From NCBI RefSeq assembly GCF_002257705.1, contig NZ_LSLK01000143.1, positions 30,906 through 94,905 on the forward strand: DNA of 64,000 nucleotides, written 5' to 3'. The position numbers were made by a program, and so were the translations under genes. Origin of the DNA: Sporomusa silvacetica DSM 10669 (GTDB lineage: Bacteria > Bacillota > Negativicutes > Sporomusales > Sporomusaceae). The notes beneath the pieces are model-generated. The model ran no database searches. It was not told where the DNA came from and saw only the letters and a list, made by a program, of their open reading frames with translations. Numbering within the stretch: position 1 is the first letter of the stretch; each line of letters starts with the position of its first letter. Positions 63,793 through 64,000 of this stretch are shown here, piece by piece.

Positions 63793-64000
63793 GTCAAGTC
63801 CTCGGCCTATTAGTACCAGTCAGCTACATGGATTACTCCACTTCCACATCTGGCCTATCTACCTTGTAATCTACAAGGGGCCTTACTTCTTTCGAATGAC
63901 AGACCTCATCTTAAGGCTGGTTTCACGCTTAGATGCTTTCAGCGTTTATCCTTTCCGAACGTAGCTACCCAGCTCTACTCCTGGCGGAATAACTGGTACA
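63793..64000 (-). rRNA. 23S ribosomal RNA, 3' end only
   Basis: On the minus strand the sequence ends with TGGTACTAATAGGCCGAGG-ACTTGACTT, the typical 23S 3' end. The rest runs off the right edge. The spacer to 5S (63636-63792) holds an inverted repeat TCGACATTCGAT (63641-63652) / ATCGAATGTCGA (63770-63781), probably a processing stalk. No tRNA is seen in this spacer. Confidence 0.95.

Noticed and set aside
63609..63869. Plus-strand frame at the right edge
   Set aside because: It spans the 23S-5S spacer and the rRNA genes.

Overview
The window is a chromosomal segment dominated by minus-strand genes in the classical Firmicutes order ctsR-mcsA-mcsB-clpC-radA-disA-yacL-ispDF-gltX-cysE-cysS-mrnC-rlmB-yacP-sigH-rpmG-secE-nusG-rplKAJL-rpoBC-rpsLG-fusA-tuf-S10/spc/alpha ribosomal operons. 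A SpoIIP-type sporulation hydrolase, SigH, DisA and the CtsR/McsAB arginine-kinase system point to an endospore-forming Firmicute. The anaerobic flavodiiron protein and rubrerythrin point to an anaerobe. The ATP-PFK signature, the cysteine-bearing EF-Tu and overall gene content suggest a Negativicute of the Sporomusa/Pelosinus type; that placement is inference, not proof.

Layout, in transcription direction (right to left). At the right edge is the 3' end of a 23S rRNA gene with its 5S gene and terminator (minus strand). Two plus-strand genes follow, rubrerythrin and speD, then a minus-strand flavodiiron protein and a membrane metal-hydrolase-like gene. The ctsR-mcsA-mcsB-clpC operon (with a CtsR box) leads to radA-disA. 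A small plus-strand island (unknown gene, spoIIP, small anchored protein) interrupts the usual disA-yacL neighbourhood. Then come yacL, an ispD-ispF fusion, a small secreted protein, gltX, a T-box-controlled cysE-cysS-mrnC-thyX group, a degenerate HD-GYP gene, rlmB-vanW-yacP, sigH, pfkA, a DUF421 gene, uppP, five tRNAs, tuf2, rpmG, tRNA-Trp, secE-nusG, rplKA, the L10 leader with rplJL, rpoBC, the str operon (L7Ae-like, rpsL, rpsG, fusA, tuf1) and the continuous S10-spc-alpha cluster ending in a truncated rpoA at the left edge.

Functionally this is the translation/transcription core (30 ribosomal proteins, EF-G, two EF-Tu, RNA polymerase alpha/beta/beta', SecE/SecY, NusG, IF-1), surrounded by stress proteolysis, genome-integrity signalling (DisA, RadA), isoprenoid and cell-wall lipid carrier steps (IspDF, UppP) and oxygen/peroxide defence.

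The most unusual signal is a 73-nt element present twice (48961-49033 minus; 62728-62800 plus). Each copy starts three nucleotides after the U-run of an intrinsic terminator, on the same strand. The copies differ at only four positions: three fall in a predicted helix and preserve pairing, and one falls in a hairpin loop. This is consistent with an undescribed structured RNA or a small mobile palindromic family. Other items of note are a 119-bp giant imperfect palindrome beside disA, a four-cysteine insertion in both EF-Tu copies, an HD-GYP protein whose HD motif reads RD, a module shared by SpoIIP and the small gene after it, an (ATTTT)5 repeat inside the ctsR promoter, and a promoter followed at once by an intrinsic terminator ahead of sigH.
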